DNA of 64,000 bases. It comes from Nocardioides solisilvae. GTDB taxonomy: Bacteria > Actinomycetota > Actinomycetes > Propionibacteriales > Nocardioidaceae. Shown here one piece after another: positions 41,543-50,469 of the stretch. A program made the position numbers and the translations under genes. Numbering within the stretch: position 1 is the stretch's first letter; each line of letters begins with the position of its first letter. The notes below the pieces were generated by a model. The model saw nothing but the letters and a program-made list of their open reading frames with translations, was not told the DNA's origin and searched no databases. The stretch lies in NCBI RefSeq assembly GCF_003194625.1, contig NZ_QHKX01000001.1, forward strand, positions 992,001 through 1,056,000. Reading direction: 5' to 3'.

Positions 41543-41576
41543 CGCAGGGCCGCCCGGATCACCGGGCGGCCCTGCG
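41543..41576. terminator. bidirectional hairpin terminator
   Basis: A perfect 15-base-pair stem (CGCAGGGCCGCCCGG paired with its complement) closes a 4-base loop ATCA. It lies 16 bases after the NHLRC2-like stop and 45 bases after the convergent dehydrogenase stop. No U-tract follows, as is common in GC-rich actinomycetes. Confidence 0.85.
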
Positions 41577-41620
41577 CGTCGAGCTGGGGTGGAGCTGTGG
41601 TGGAGCTGGTGGGGCGTGCG

Positions 41621-43504
41621 TCAGAACGCGGCCTCGTCGAGGTCCATCAGCGAGAGGTCGATCTGCTCGGCGATGTTGCGCTCGGCGGTGAGCCGGGGCA
41701 GGTTGGTCGCGGCGAAGAAGCGGGCCGCGGCGACCTTGCCCTCGTAGAACGCCTTGTCCTTGGCGGAGACGTCGCCGCCGAGCTTGGCGAGCGCGACCTC
41801 GGCCTGGCGCAGCAGCAGCCAGGCGCAGACGACGTCCCCGAGCACCATCAGCAGGCGGGTGGTGTTGAGCCCCACCTTGTAGATGTTGCGGATGTCGCCG
41901 CCCTGGGCGGAGGCGTCGGCCGACATCAGGTCGTTGATCATGTGACCGACGATGGCGTTGGCGTCCTCGAGGGCCTTGGCGAGCAGCTCGCGCTCGACCT
42001 TGAGCTGGCCGTTGCCGGCCTCCGACTTGATGAAGCCCTCGATCTCGCCGGCGACGTGGCCCAGGGCGCGGCCCTGGTCCTTGACGATCTTGCGGAAGAA
42101 GAAGTCCTGGCCCTGGATCGCGGTGGTGCCCTCGTAGAGGGTGTCGATCTTGGCGTCGCGGACGTACTGCTCGACCGGGTACTCCTGGAGGAAGCCCGAG
42201 CCGCCGAAGGTCTGCAGCGACTCGGTGCCCAGCAGCACCCACGAGCGCTCCGAGCCGTAGCCCTTGACGATCGGGAGGAGCAGGTCGTTGACGCCCTCGG
42301 CCAGCTTGTCGTGCTCGCCCTCGTGCGCGGCCAGCATGACCTTGTCCTGCCACGTGGCGGTGTAGAGCACCAGCGCGCGCATCGCCTCGGCGAACGACTT
42401 CTGGGTCATCAGCGAGCGGCGCACGTCGGGGTGGTGGGTGATCGTGACGCGCGGGGCGGTCTTGTCGGCCGACTGGGTGAGGTCGGCGCCCTGCACGCGC
42501 TCCTTGGCGTAGTCCAGCGCGTTGAGGTAGCCGGTGGAGAGGGTGGCGATCGCCTTGGTGCCGACCATCATCCGGGCGTTCTCGATGATGTCGAACATCT
42601 GCGCGATGCCGTTGTGCACCTCGCCCACGAGCCAGCCCTTGGCGGGCTCGCCGCCACCGACCTGCGGGTCGCCGAAGGTGACCTCGCAGGTGTTGGAGAC
42701 CTTGATGCCCATCTTGTGCTCGACGTTGGTCACGTAGACGCCGTTGCGCTCGCCGGTCAGCTCGCCGGTCTCGTGGTCGAAGTGGTGCTCGGGCATCCAG
42801 AAGAGCGAGAGGCCCTTGGTGCCCGGGCCGCCGGCGCCCTCGACGCCCTCGGGGCGGGCGAGGACGAGGTGCATGACGTTCTCGGTCATGTCGTTGGTGG
42901 CGGAGGTGATGAACCGCTTCACCCCGGTGATGTTCCAGGAGCCGTCCTCGTTGGGGACGGCCTTGGCGCGGCCCGCGCCCACGTCGGAGCCGGCGTCGGG
43001 CTCGGTCAGCACCATGGTGCAGCCCCACTCGCGCTCCACCATGATCTCGGCGACGCGCATGTCGCGCTCGACGCCGTTGGCGTTGTTGTAGAGGACGCCG
43101 GCGAACGGCGCGCCCGCGGCGTACATGTGGACCGGCGCGTTGGCACCGAGCACCATCTCGCCGATCGCCCAGTTGAGGCTGGAGGGGGCGGGGGTGCCGC
43201 CGAGCTCCTCGCGGATCTGCAGGCGCCAGAACTCGGCGTCCATCCAGGCGCGGTAGCTCTTCTTGAACGACTCCGGCAGCGGGGCGGAGTGGGTCTTGGG
43301 GTCGAAGACCGGCGGGTTGCGGTCGCTGTCCTCGTAGGAGGCGGCGATCTCCTCGCGGGCGAGGCGGTCGACCTCGGCCAGCACCTCGCGGGCGGTGTCG
43401 ACGTCGACCTCGGCGAAGGGGCCCTGACCGAGGATCTCGTCGCGACCGAAGACCTCGAAGAGGTTGAACTCGATGTCGCGGAGGTTGCTCTTGTAGTGGC
43501 TCAC
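41621..43504 (-). CDS. FadE5-like acyl-CoA dehydrogenase
   Basis: A 627-residue, long-type acyl-CoA dehydrogenase. The GTG start gives [10 protein letters not shown], the typical N-terminus of mycobacterial FadE5; an ATG at 43528 would add eight residues. Family blocks are [13 protein letters not shown] (flavin/substrate contact), [23 protein letters not shown] and [36 protein letters not shown] split over residues 430-470. It catalyses the first, FAD-dependent step of beta-oxidation and passes electrons to ETF. The window also carries an EtfD-like ETF-quinone partner at 55675. It is divergent from the Rrf2-type regulator. Confidence 0.93.
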   Translation of the reverse strand: MSHYKSNLRDIEFNLFEVFGRDEILGQGPFAEVDVDTAREVLAEVDRLAREEIAASYEDSDRNPPVFDPKTHSAPLPESFKKSYRAWMDAEFWRLQIREELGGTPAPSSLNWAIGEMVLGANAPVHMYAAGAPFAGVLYNNANGVERDMRVAEIMVEREWGCTMVLTEPDAGSDVGAGRAKAVPNEDGSWNITGVKRFITSATNDMTENVMHLVLARPEGVEGAGGPGTKGLSLFWMPEHHFDHETGELTGERNGVYVTNVEHKMGIKVSNTCEVTFGDPQVGGGEPAKGWLVGEVHNGIAQMFDIIENARMMVGTKAIATLSTGYLNALDYAKERVQGADLTQSADKTAPRVTITHHPDVRRSLMTQKSFAEAMRALVLYTATWQDKVMLAAHEGEHDKLAEGVNDLLLPIVKGYGSERSWVLLGTESLQTFGGSGFLQEYPVEQYVRDAKIDTLYEGTTAIQGQDFFFRKIVKDQGRALGHVAGEIEGFIKSEAGNGQLKVERELLAKALEDANAIVGHMINDLMSADASAQGGDIRNIYKVGLNTTRLLMVLGDVVCAWLLLRQAEVALAKLGGDVSAKDKAFYEGKVAAARFFAATNLPRLTAERNIAEQIDLSLMDLDEAAF

Positions 43505-43585
43505 TGACCCACCCTTATCCGATCTCATGGGGTGACCGGGCCCTGCGGATCCGGTCCTGTGCGGGGGACTGGGGGCGCACGCGTC

Positions 43586-43608
43586 CTACCAGTCAGTAAC
43601 TTATTGTG
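43586..43608 (-). promoter_or_regulatory. probable promoter region of the FadE5-like gene
   Basis: This is the only AT-rich patch in the 217-base divergent gap. On the minus strand it contains TAAGTT (43598-43603), a TANNNT hexamer, followed by TACTGACTGGTA with 3-base mirrored ends. This predicts a leader of roughly 90 bases. Confidence 0.35.
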
Positions 43609-43721
43609 CCTCGGCAGGGGACGCCCCGCAAGCGGAACGACGGTGATCTTTGCAACGAGGCGCATGGCCCCGCTCCACGGGTCCGGCCCCTCTCCGCGCG
43701 GGCGTCTGCCAAACTTGGGCC

Positions 43722-44180
43722 ATGCGCGTCTCCGCCAAGTCCGACTACGCCCTCCGGGCGCTCATCGAGATGGTGGGCCGCGCCGACGCCAAGCCGGTCA
43801 GCGCCGAGGAGCTGGGCAAGGCCCAGGACATCCCCCACGGCTTCCTCCAGGCGATCCTCGCCGACCTGCGCAAGGCCGGGGTGGTGGTCTCGCAGCGCGG
43901 CCAGTCCGGCGGCTGGCGGCTGGCCCGCGACCCGCAGCAGGTCTCGGTCGCCGACGTGATCCGCGCCGTCGACGGCCCGCTGGTCTCCGTCTACGGCCTG
44001 CGCCCCGAAGCCGTCTCCTACCACGACTCCGCCGAGGTGCTCCAGCACGTCTGGATCGCCGCCCGCAGCTCGCTGCGCGAAGTCTTCGAGCAGGTCTCCA
44101 TCGCCCAGCTCGCCGCCCGCGAGCTGCCCGAGGCCGTCACCTCGCGCACCGGCGACGAGGACGCCTGGCAGCCCCACTGA
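43722..44180 (+). CDS. Rrf2-family transcriptional regulator without Fe-S cysteines
   Basis: A 152-residue winged-helix regulator beginning MRVSAKSDYALRALIEM, the standard Rrf2 start. The HTH is SAEELGKAQDIPHGFLQAILADLRKAGVV and the wing QRGQSGGWRLAR. Unlike IscR or NsrR, it has no cysteine at all, so it cannot bind an Fe-S cluster through Cys ligands and probably senses something else. CAAACT lies 6 bases upstream of the ATG (weak leaderless-type element). It is divergent from the FadE5-like gene, which it may regulate. Confidence 0.9.
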   Translation: MRVSAKSDYALRALIEMVGRADAKPVSAEELGKAQDIPHGFLQAILADLRKAGVVVSQRGQSGGWRLARDPQQVSVADVIRAVDGPLVSVYGLRPEAVSYHDSAEVLQHVWIAARSSLREVFEQVSIAQLAARELPEAVTSRTGDEDAWQPH

Positions 44181-44184
44181 GCCG

Positions 44185-44838
44185 TCAGGCCCCTCGGGCG
44201 GCGTCGGCGATCCACTCGACCAGCGGGCGCAGCTCCCGCCAGTCCTCGCGGACCCGGTCGAGCAGGCCGGGACCGATCGCCTCGGGCTCGAAGCCGTAGG
44301 GGCGGCCCACGAAGAGCTGCTTGTGCCGCAGCAGCTCGATCCGCGGGTGGCCGGCGTCGTAGCCGCGCGGGGAGGTCTTGAGCCGGTCGCCCGCGACCTC
44401 CCAGCCTCCCGACCGGTAGCCGTCCAGCAGCCGGGCCAGCGCCTCCCCGGAGGTCCGGCGGGCCATCGCCTCGCGGATCGCGGCGAGCCGCGGACCGCTC
44501 GCGTCGTAGAAGCCGGCGCCGACCCGGGTGCCGCGCGGCGACAGCTCGACGTACCAGCCCGTCGCCTCGCCCGCGGCGACGAACGCGCCCTGGTGGGTCT
44601 TGTACGGCGTCTTGTCCTTGCTGAACCGCACGTCGCGGTGGGGACGGAAGACCTTGGCCTTGCCGAACTCGGGCTCGAGCGCGGCGACCAGCGCCTCCAT
44701 CGGCCGGCGCACCGCCTCGGCGTAGACCTGCTTGTGCGCCTCCCAGAACGCCCTCGTGTTGTCGACCTCGAGGTCGTCGTAGAAGTCGAGCGCGGCCACG
44801 GGGAAGCCAGCGAACCGGCTGCTCTCCCTGGACTCCAT
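44185..44838 (-). CDS. DUF2461 family protein
   Basis: A 217-residue protein of the DUF2461 family (FAGFPVAALDFYDDLEVDNTRAFWEAHK near the start, RFSKDKTPYKTHQGAF in the middle, GGWEVAGDRLKTSPRGY near residue 150). The function is unknown; relatives are found from bacteria to fungi. The ATG at 44838 shares its A with the last base of the tRNA-Gly CCA end, so the coding sequence begins exactly at the tRNA 3' terminus. No ribosome site is available other than tRNA sequence. It is convergent with the Rrf2 gene, stops 4 bases apart. Confidence 0.85.
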   Translation of the reverse strand: MESRESSRFAGFPVAALDFYDDLEVDNTRAFWEAHKQVYAEAVRRPMEALVAALEPEFGKAKVFRPHRDVRFSKDKTPYKTHQGAFVAAGEATGWYVELSPRGTRVGAGFYDASGPRLAAIREAMARRTSGEALARLLDGYRSGGWEVAGDRLKTSPRGYDAGHPRIELLRHKQLFVGRPYGFEPEAIGPGLLDRVREDWRELRPLVEWIADAARGA

Positions 44839-44913
44839 GGAGCGGATGACGAGACTCGAACTCGCGACATCGACCTTGGGAAGGTCGCGCTCTACCAACT
44901 GAGCTACATCCGC
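44838..44913 (-). tRNA. tRNA-Gly (anticodon CCC)
   Basis: On the minus strand the 76-base cloverleaf starts GCGGATG (44913-44907) and ends CATCCGC-T-CCA (44848-44838), a perfect 7-pair acceptor stem with encoded CCA. The D arm has AGCTCAGTTGGTAGAGC, the anticodon stem CGACC/GGTCG holds loop TTCCCAA (anticodon CCC, reading GGG), and the T arm has GTTCGAGTC. The encoded CCA runs directly into the DUF2461 start codon. Confidence 0.97.
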
Positions 44914-44953
44914 ACGGCGGTCGCGGTGCTGCTGCGGCCGACGACGAGGGATG

Positions 44954-45727
44954 CTACCCGATCCGCGAGAACGTCGGGTGCTTGGGCTCCAGCCCGTCGC
45001 CAGACGAGCGTCCGGTGACCCGGCGGTGGATCCACGGGCCGAGGAACTCCCGGGTCCACCGCGCGTTCTCGCGCAGCTGCTCGCGGCGGCCGAGGAGCGG
45101 CGCCGGGGTGACCTCCATCGGCTGCAGGCCGTGCTCGACGCCGAGGGCGTCGAGCACCTGCAGGGCCATGTAGTGGTGGCCGGCGGCGTTGAGGTGCATC
45201 CGGTCGGTGTCCATGTGGGTGACCAGGTCGACGCCGCGCATCCGCCACATGTCGACCAGCGTGGCGCCGTGGGCGTCGGCGATCTCGCGGGCCCACTCGT
45301 TGAAGAGGGCGAAGCGGCCGCGCACCGCGCCGTAGATCCCGCCCTTCCCGGGGTCGAAGAGGGTGAACATCACGACCCGGGCGCCGGAGGCGGTGAGGCG
45401 GCCGACCGCGTCGTCGTACCGCTGCGCGAGCGCGTCGAGGTCGACCTTGGGGCGCAGCACGTCGTTGCCACCCCCGTGGACCGTGACCAGGTCGGGCTCG
45501 AGGGCCAGCGCGGGCTCCAGCTGCTCGTCGAGGATCGCCGGGAGCTTGCGCCCGCGGATGGCGAGGTTGGCGTAGCCGAAGTCGGGGTCGAGGCCCGCGA
45601 GGTGCTCGGCGACCCGGTCCGCCCAGCCGCGCAGCCCGTTGGGGCGCGCCGGGTCGGGGTCGCCGACGCCCTCGGTGAAGGAGTCGCCGAGGGCGACGTA
45701 GCGGGTGAAGGCGGGGGAGGAGGGCAT
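44954..45727 (-). CDS. SGNH/GDSL-family hydrolase
   Basis: A 257-residue lipase/esterase-like hydrolase. Block I is YVALGDSFTEGVGD (nucleophile Ser), block III is VHGGGNDVLRP (Gly and Asn of the oxyanion hole), and block V is HLNAAGHHYMAL (catalytic His, with DTDRMHLN before it). There is no signal peptide, so it is probably intracellular. Start at 45727 is favoured by GAGAAT 7 bases upstream, although MVPMPSS from 45736 is possible. Its 3' end lies 40 bases before the tRNA-Gly gene, transcribed in the same direction. Confidence 0.9.
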   Translation of the reverse strand: MPSSPAFTRYVALGDSFTEGVGDPDPARPNGLRGWADRVAEHLAGLDPDFGYANLAIRGRKLPAILDEQLEPALALEPDLVTVHGGGNDVLRPKVDLDALAQRYDDAVGRLTASGARVVMFTLFDPGKGGIYGAVRGRFALFNEWAREIADAHGATLVDMWRMRGVDLVTHMDTDRMHLNAAGHHYMALQVLDALGVEHGLQPMEVTPAPLLGRREQLRENARWTREFLGPWIHRRVTGRSSGDGLEPKHPTFSRIG

Positions 45728-45781
45728 GGGGACCATTCTCCGAGGCCGGCCAAGCGGGCCGGCGCGGGGGCCGGGCGACGG

Positions 45782-45787
45782 TAGGGT
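45782..45787 (+). promoter_or_regulatory. leaderless -10 of dcd
   Basis: TAGGGT is followed by 6 bases and the GTG at 45794. Confidence 0.55.
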
Positions 45788-45793
45788 GCCTGC

Positions 45794-46369
45794 GTGCTGC
45801 TCTCCGACCGCGACATCCTCGCCGAGATCGACGCCGGCCGCATCGCCCTGGACCCCTGGGACGAGGCGATGCTGCAGCCCTCCAGCGTCGACATCAGGCT
45901 GGACCGCTTCTTCCGGGTCTTCGAGAACCACCGCTACCCGCACATCGACCCGGCCGCCGACCAGAGCGACCTCACGCGGATGGTCGAGCCCGAGGGCGAC
46001 GAGCCGTTCATCCTGCACCCGGGCGAGTTCGTGCTCGGCTCGACGTACGAGGTGTGCACCCTGCCCGACGACGTCGCCGCGCGCGTGGAGGGCAAGTCGT
46101 CGCTCGGCCGCCTCGGCCTCCTCACCCACGCCACCGCCGGCTTCGTCGACCCGGGCTTCTCCGGCCACGTGACGCTCGAGCTGGCCAACGTCGCGACGCT
46201 GCCGATCAAGCTCTACCCGGGGATGAAGATCGGGCAGCTCTGCTTCTTCCGGCTCTCCTCGCCGGCCGCGCACCCCTACGGCTCGGAGAAGTACGGGTCG
46301 CGCTACCAGGGCCAGCGCGGCCCGACCCCGTCGAAGTCGTTCACGAACTTCCATCGCACCCCCATCTGA
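45794..46369 (+). CDS. dcd: dCTP deaminase
   Basis: A 191-residue trimeric deaminase of the dCTP deaminase/dUTPase fold. Key blocks are [49 protein letters not shown] (Ser/Arg nucleotide contacts and catalytic Glu in the later ELANV region), and the closing tail [19 protein letters not shown]. In related actinobacteria the enzyme is bifunctional, converting dCTP to dUMP; this sequence has the matching length, but the activity is inferred. It is translated from a leaderless GTG start. Confidence 0.95.
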   Translation: MLLSDRDILAEIDAGRIALDPWDEAMLQPSSVDIRLDRFFRVFENHRYPHIDPAADQSDLTRMVEPEGDEPFILHPGEFVLGSTYEVCTLPDDVAARVEGKSSLGRLGLLTHATAGFVDPGFSGHVTLELANVATLPIKLYPGMKIGQLCFFRLSSPAAHPYGSEKYGSRYQGQRGPTPSKSFTNFHRTPI

Positions 46370-46472
46370 CGCTGACGCACCGCAGCCCGCAGCAGCCCGC
46401 CGTCCCGCACCCCGGGGCCGCGGGCTGTCCGGCGTCCCCGATCGTGGACCGGGGTGGCGCATCCGCCTCCAG

Positions 46473-46506
46473 TGAGGTTAGGCTCGGCTAAGTAAGGCAT
46501 CCCTAA
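46473..46506 (+). promoter_or_regulatory. two overlapping, imperfect IdeR iron boxes before importer 2
   Basis: Box one (46473-46491) TGAGGTTAGGCTCGGCTAA and box two (46488-46506) CTAAGTAAGGCATCCCTAA each match the IdeR consensus at 15 of 19 positions and overlap by 4 bases. They end 22 bases before the ATG at 46529. Tandem overlapping sites are known for IdeR dimers binding on opposite faces, which could compensate for weak matches. Confidence 0.75.
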
Positions 46507-46528
46507 CACTTAGTCCCCGAGGAACTCC

Positions 46529-47569
46529 ATGCGTCGCTCCACCCTGAAGCTCGCCGCGGCCGTCGCCGGCCTGGGCCTGCTCACCGCCTGCAGCACCGGC
46601 TCGACCGACACCGCGGAGGAGGAGGCCCCCGAGGCCCGCACCTCCGTCGACGCCGACGCCTTCCCCGTCACCCTCGAGCACGCCTTCGGCGAGACCACGA
46701 TCGAGGCCGAGCCGAAGCGCGTGGCGACCCTCGGCTGGACCGACCAGGACAACGTCCTCGCGCTGGGCGTCGTCCCCGTGGGCGCCACGAAGCTCACCTG
46801 GGGCGGCAACGACGCGGGCTCCTCCGACTGGTTCGACGCCGAGCTGGAGGAGGTCGGCGGCGAGGCCCCCGTGCGGTACGACGACTCCGACGGCACGCCG
46901 GTCCAGGAGGTCGCCGAGCTGGCGCCCGACCTGATCCTCGCCACCAACTCCGGCATCACCGAGGCGGAGTACGAGAAGCTCAGCAAGATCGCCCCGGTGG
47001 TGGCCTACCCGGAGGCGCCGTGGGTCACCCCGTGGGAGACCTCGCTGGAGATGGCCGGCCAGGCGCTCGGCCGCTCCGAGCTCGCCGCGGAGGTGACCGA
47101 GGAGACCGAGGCCGCGATCGAGGAGGCCAAGGAGGAGAACGCCGACCTGCAGGGCACGTCGTTCGTCTTCGCCTACCTCAGCACCACCGACCTGTCGGGG
47201 ATCGGCGTCTACGGCCGCCAGGACCCGCGCGTCGCCATCCTCGAGCAGTTCGGCCTCGAGAGCCCCGAGATCGTCGAGAAGGCGGTGAAGGACGGCCAGT
47301 TCTACGGCACCGTCTCCGCCGAGCGCGCCGAGACCGTCGACTCCGACATCCTGCTGACCTACGTCGAGACCGAGGACGACCTCGAGACCTACGCGAAGCA
47401 CAAGCTGATCGGGCAGGTCCCGGCGATCAAGGCCGGGAACGTCTACGGCGAGCTCGACAAGCACGTCGGCCTCTCCATCACCAACCCGACGCCGCTCTCG
47501 ATCCCCTTCATCGTCGAGAACTTCCTGCCGAGCGTCGCCGAGGCCGCCGCGGGGGCCGACGGCTCGTGA
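46529..47569 (+). CDS. iron-siderophore ABC transporter substrate-binding lipoprotein (importer 2)
   Basis: A 346-residue FecB/FepB-type binding protein with a short signal peptide and lipobox LTAC (Cys21), followed by an acidic linker. The two lobes contain KRVATLGWTDQDNVLALGVVPVG and VAELAPDLILATNSGITEAEY. The second half is rich in Glu and resembles binding proteins for ferric hydroxamates or catecholates. GAGGA precedes the ATG by 5 bases. Overlapping iron boxes lie just upstream. It joins the permease gene by GTGA. It is only distantly similar to the importer 1 protein, so ligand preference may differ. Confidence 0.92.
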   Translation: MRRSTLKLAAAVAGLGLLTACSTGSTDTAEEEAPEARTSVDADAFPVTLEHAFGETTIEAEPKRVATLGWTDQDNVLALGVVPVGATKLTWGGNDAGSSDWFDAELEEVGGEAPVRYDDSDGTPVQEVAELAPDLILATNSGITEAEYEKLSKIAPVVAYPEAPWVTPWETSLEMAGQALGRSELAAEVTEETEAAIEEAKEENADLQGTSFVFAYLSTTDLSGIGVYGRQDPRVAILEQFGLESPEIVEKAVKDGQFYGTVSAERAETVDSDILLTYVETEDDLETYAKHKLIGQVPAIKAGNVYGELDKHVGLSITNPTPLSIPFIVENFLPSVAEAAAGADGS

Positions 47570-48567
47570 CGCTCCTCCAGGCCCCGGCGCGCGCCACGAC
47601 CGCCGCCCGCCTCGGGGCGGTCGGCGTCGTGGCGCTTCTGCTGGTCGGCACCGCCTCGGTGCTGGTCGGCTCCCGGATGCTCTCCCCGGCGGTGCTGCTC
47701 GACGCCGGGGACCCGCTCCGCCCGATCTTCGAGGCCCGCTTCGAGCGCACGCTGCTCGGCGTCGCCGTCGGCGCCGCGCTCGGCCTCGCCGGCGCCCTCA
47801 TGCAGGGCCTGACCCGCAACCCGCTCGCCGACCCCGGCATCCTCGGCATCAACGCCGGGGCCTCGCTGGCGATGGTCCTGGGCATCTCGCTCGTCGGCGT
47901 CTCCGGCATGCAGGCCTACATCTGGTTCGCCTTCGCCGGCGCCGCGGCCGCCGCCCTCCTGGTCCACGGCATCGCGTCGCTGGGCGGCGGCGGCGCGACC
48001 CCGGTCAAGCTCGCCGTCGCCGGGGCCGCCGTCACGGCCGCGGTGACGAGCTGGAGCACCGGCGTCCTCATGGTCGACCGCGCCACGATGGAGTCGTTCC
48101 GCTTCTGGCAGGTCGGCACGGTCGGCGGCCGCGGGATCGACGTGCTCCTCACCGGCCTGCCCTTCCTCGTCGTCGGCGGCGTGCTCGCCCTCGTCGGCGC
48201 CCGGCTGCTCGACGCCCTCGCGCTGGGCGACGACGTGGCCAGGGCGCTGGGTCGCCGCGCCGGCCTGGACCGGGCCGTCGTCGGGCTCGCGATCGTCCTG
48301 CTCGCAGGGACGGCGACCGCGCTGGCCGGCCCCATCGCCTTCGTCGGGCTGGTCGTGCCGCACGCCGTCCGCTCGCTCGTGGGCCCCGCCCACGGCCGGC
48401 TGCTGCCGCTGGCCGCGCTCGCCGGCGCGATCCTGGTGGTCGCCGCCGACACCCTCGGCCGCGTCGTGCTGCCGCCCGCCGAGGTGCAGGTCGGGATCAT
48501 GGCCGCCGTCCTCGGCGTCCCGTTCTTCCTGGTGCTCGTGCGCCGCGGCCGGACGGGGGCCCTGTGA
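47566..48567 (+). CDS. FecCD-family iron-siderophore ABC permease (importer 2, first subunit)
   Basis: A 333-residue permease with a GTG start overlapping the binding-protein stop. Family motifs are FERTLLGVAVGAALGLAGALMQG, LTRNPLADPGILGINAGASLAM, FRFWQVGTVGGRG and the ATPase-contact loop AGPIAFVGLVVPHAVRSL. It has about nine or ten helices. It pairs with the 48564 product. The end overlaps that gene by GTGA. Confidence 0.93.
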   Translation: MTLLQAPARATTAARLGAVGVVALLLVGTASVLVGSRMLSPAVLLDAGDPLRPIFEARFERTLLGVAVGAALGLAGALMQGLTRNPLADPGILGINAGASLAMVLGISLVGVSGMQAYIWFAFAGAAAAALLVHGIASLGGGGATPVKLAVAGAAVTAAVTSWSTGVLMVDRATMESFRFWQVGTVGGRGIDVLLTGLPFLVVGGVLALVGARLLDALALGDDVARALGRRAGLDRAVVGLAIVLLAGTATALAGPIAFVGLVVPHAVRSLVGPAHGRLLPLAALAGAILVVAADTLGRVVLPPAEVQVGIMAAVLGVPFFLVLVRRGRTGAL

Positions 48568-49625
48568 ACGCCACCCTCCTCGAGCGCCACCCCGACGGCA
48601 CCGCGGCCGAGCGCGTGGCCGTCGTACGCCGGGCGCGTCGCGCGCCGCGCCGGCGTCGCCGCCTGGTGCTCGCCGGGCTCTCGGTGCTGCTGCTCGCCGT
48701 CTTCGCCGCCCGGGTGCTGCTGGGTGACTTCACCTTCACGGTGCCCGACTTCTTCCGGATCCTCCTCGGCGCCGAGATCCCCGGCGCGACGTTCATCCTC
48801 ATGGAGTCCAAGCTGCCGCGCGCGGTGCTCGGCGTGCTCGTGGGCGTCGCCTTCGGCGTCGGCGGGGCGATCTTCCAGGCGACGCTGCGCAACCCGCTGG
48901 CCAGCCCCGACGTCATCGGCGTCTCGCTCGGCGCCAGTGCGTCGGCCGTCGTGGCGATCGTGCTGGCCGGGCTCGAGGGCGGGGCCGTGCAGGCCGCCGC
49001 CGTGCTCGGCGCCGTGGGCGCGGCGGTGCTCGTCCGGCTGGTCGCGGGCCCGGGCGGCACCCACCACCTGGTCCTGGCCGGGATCGGGATGGCCGCCGCG
49101 CTCCTCTCGGTGGTCCACTACGTCTTCACCCGGGCCGACGTCTGGGACGCCCAGCTGGTGCTCCGCTGGCTCACCGGCAGCGTCGGCGCCGCCGACTGGC
49201 CCACCATCCGCCTGCTGGCCCTCGCGCTGCTCGTGCTGCTGCCGCTCGTCGCCCGGGCGACCCGCGCTCTGCCGCTGCTCGAGCTGGGGGAGGAGACCGC
49301 CACCGGCCTCGGCGCCGGGCGGCACCAGGCCGACCTCGTGCTCCTGCTGGCCGTGCTGCTCACCGCGGTCGGGGTGGCGGCCGCCGGGCCCATCTCGTTC
49401 GTCGCCTTCCTCGCCGGCCCGATCGCCCGGCTGCTGATGGGCGGCCGGACGACGCTGGTCGGCGCCGCCCTGGTGGGCGCGGTCGTCGTGGTCGGCGCCG
49501 ACTACGTGGCCGACTACCTGCTGGCCGACATCAACTTCCCCACGGGCGTGGTCACCGGCGCCCTCGGGGCGCCGTTCCTGCTCTGGCTGCTCGCCACGGG
49601 CCGCACCGGAAGGAGAGTCGCGTGA
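48564..49625 (+). CDS. FecCD-family iron-siderophore ABC permease (importer 2, second subunit)
   Basis: A 353-residue permease with a GTG start. The N-terminus carries a very basic cytoplasmic stretch (VVRRARRAPRRRRRLVLAG) before the first helix. Family blocks are LPRAVLGVLVGVAFGVGGAIFQ, LRNPLASPDVIGVSLGAS, WLTGSVGAADW and GPISFVAFLAGPIARLL. It completes the heterodimeric channel with the 47566 product and overlaps the ATPase gene by GTGA (49622-49625). Confidence 0.93.
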   Translation: MNATLLERHPDGTAAERVAVVRRARRAPRRRRRLVLAGLSVLLLAVFAARVLLGDFTFTVPDFFRILLGAEIPGATFILMESKLPRAVLGVLVGVAFGVGGAIFQATLRNPLASPDVIGVSLGASASAVVAIVLAGLEGGAVQAAAVLGAVGAAVLVRLVAGPGGTHHLVLAGIGMAAALLSVVHYVFTRADVWDAQLVLRWLTGSVGAADWPTIRLLALALLVLLPLVARATRALPLLELGEETATGLGAGRHQADLVLLLAVLLTAVGVAAAGPISFVAFLAGPIARLLMGGRTTLVGAALVGAVVVVGADYVADYLLADINFPTGVVTGALGAPFLLWLLATGRTGRRVA

Positions 49626-50458
49626 CCGTCACCCACGAACGCCCGGAGGTCGTCGTGCCGCAGGAGAGCACCTCGCGCCTGGTCGCCGACCGGGTCACGC
49701 TCGGCTACGGCGAGCGGACCGTCGTCCGGGACCTCTCGCTCGCCGTCCCCGACCACCGGGTCAGCGTGATCGTCGGCGCCAACGCGTGCGGCAAGTCGAC
49801 GCTCCTGCGCGGGATGGCCAGGCTGCTGCGGCCCGCCGGGGGCAGCGTGCTGCTCGACGGCGAGGCGATCCACCGGCTGCCGTCGCGGCAGGTCGCCCGC
49901 ACCCTGGGACTGCTGCCGCAGAGCGCCGTCGCGCCCGAGGGGCTCACGGTCACCGACCTGGTCTCCCGGGGCCGGCACCCGCACTCGGGGCTGCTGCGGC
50001 GCTGGAGCCGCGAGGACGACGAGGCCGTCGCCGACGCGCTCGCCCTCACCGGCACCCTGGACCTCGCCGACCGCCCCGTCGACCAGCTCTCCGGCGGGCA
50101 GCGGCAGCGGGTCTGGGTCGCGATGGCGCTGGCGCAGCGCACCGACCTGCTGCTCCTCGACGAGCCCACCACCTACCTCGACCTCGCCCACCAGGTCGAG
50201 CTCCTCGACGTGCTCCGCGACCTCAACGCCGCCCGCGGCACGACCATCGTCATGGTGCTGCACGAGCTCGCCATGGCGTCGCGCTACGCCGACCACCTGG
50301 TCGCCATGCAGGGCGGCCGCGTGGTCGCCGCCGGCACGCCCGCCGAGGTGGTCACCCCCGACGTCGTCCGCCGGGTCTTCGACCTGGAGTGCCGGGTGAT
50401 CGAGGACCCCGTCTCCCACACGCCCCTGGTGGTCCCCGTGGGCCGCCACCACCACTGA
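49622..50458 (+). CDS. iron-siderophore ABC transporter ATP-binding protein (importer 2)
   Basis: A 278-residue FepC-type ATPase with a GTG start. Walker A GANACGKST, signature LSGGQRQRV, Walker B LLLLDEPTTYLD and switch His in MVLHE are all intact. It ends in a His-rich tail (GRHHH). Relative to the importer 1 ATPase it has about 20 additional N-terminal residues. It is followed after 11 bases by the second siderophore-interacting protein gene. Confidence 0.94.
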   Translation: MTVTHERPEVVVPQESTSRLVADRVTLGYGERTVVRDLSLAVPDHRVSVIVGANACGKSTLLRGMARLLRPAGGSVLLDGEAIHRLPSRQVARTLGLLPQSAVAPEGLTVTDLVSRGRHPHSGLLRRWSREDDEAVADALALTGTLDLADRPVDQLSGGQRQRVWVAMALAQRTDLLLLDEPTTYLDLAHQVELLDVLRDLNAARGTTIVMVLHELAMASRYADHLVAMQGGRVVAAGTPAEVVTPDVVRRVFDLECRVIEDPVSHTPLVVPVGRHHH

Positions 50459-50469
50459 TCGGAACCCTG

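Noticed and set aside
41597-43507. 636-codon plus-strand frame opposite the FadE5-like gene
   Set aside because: No recognisable domain; the minus strand encodes a complete acyl-CoA dehydrogenase with all family motifs.
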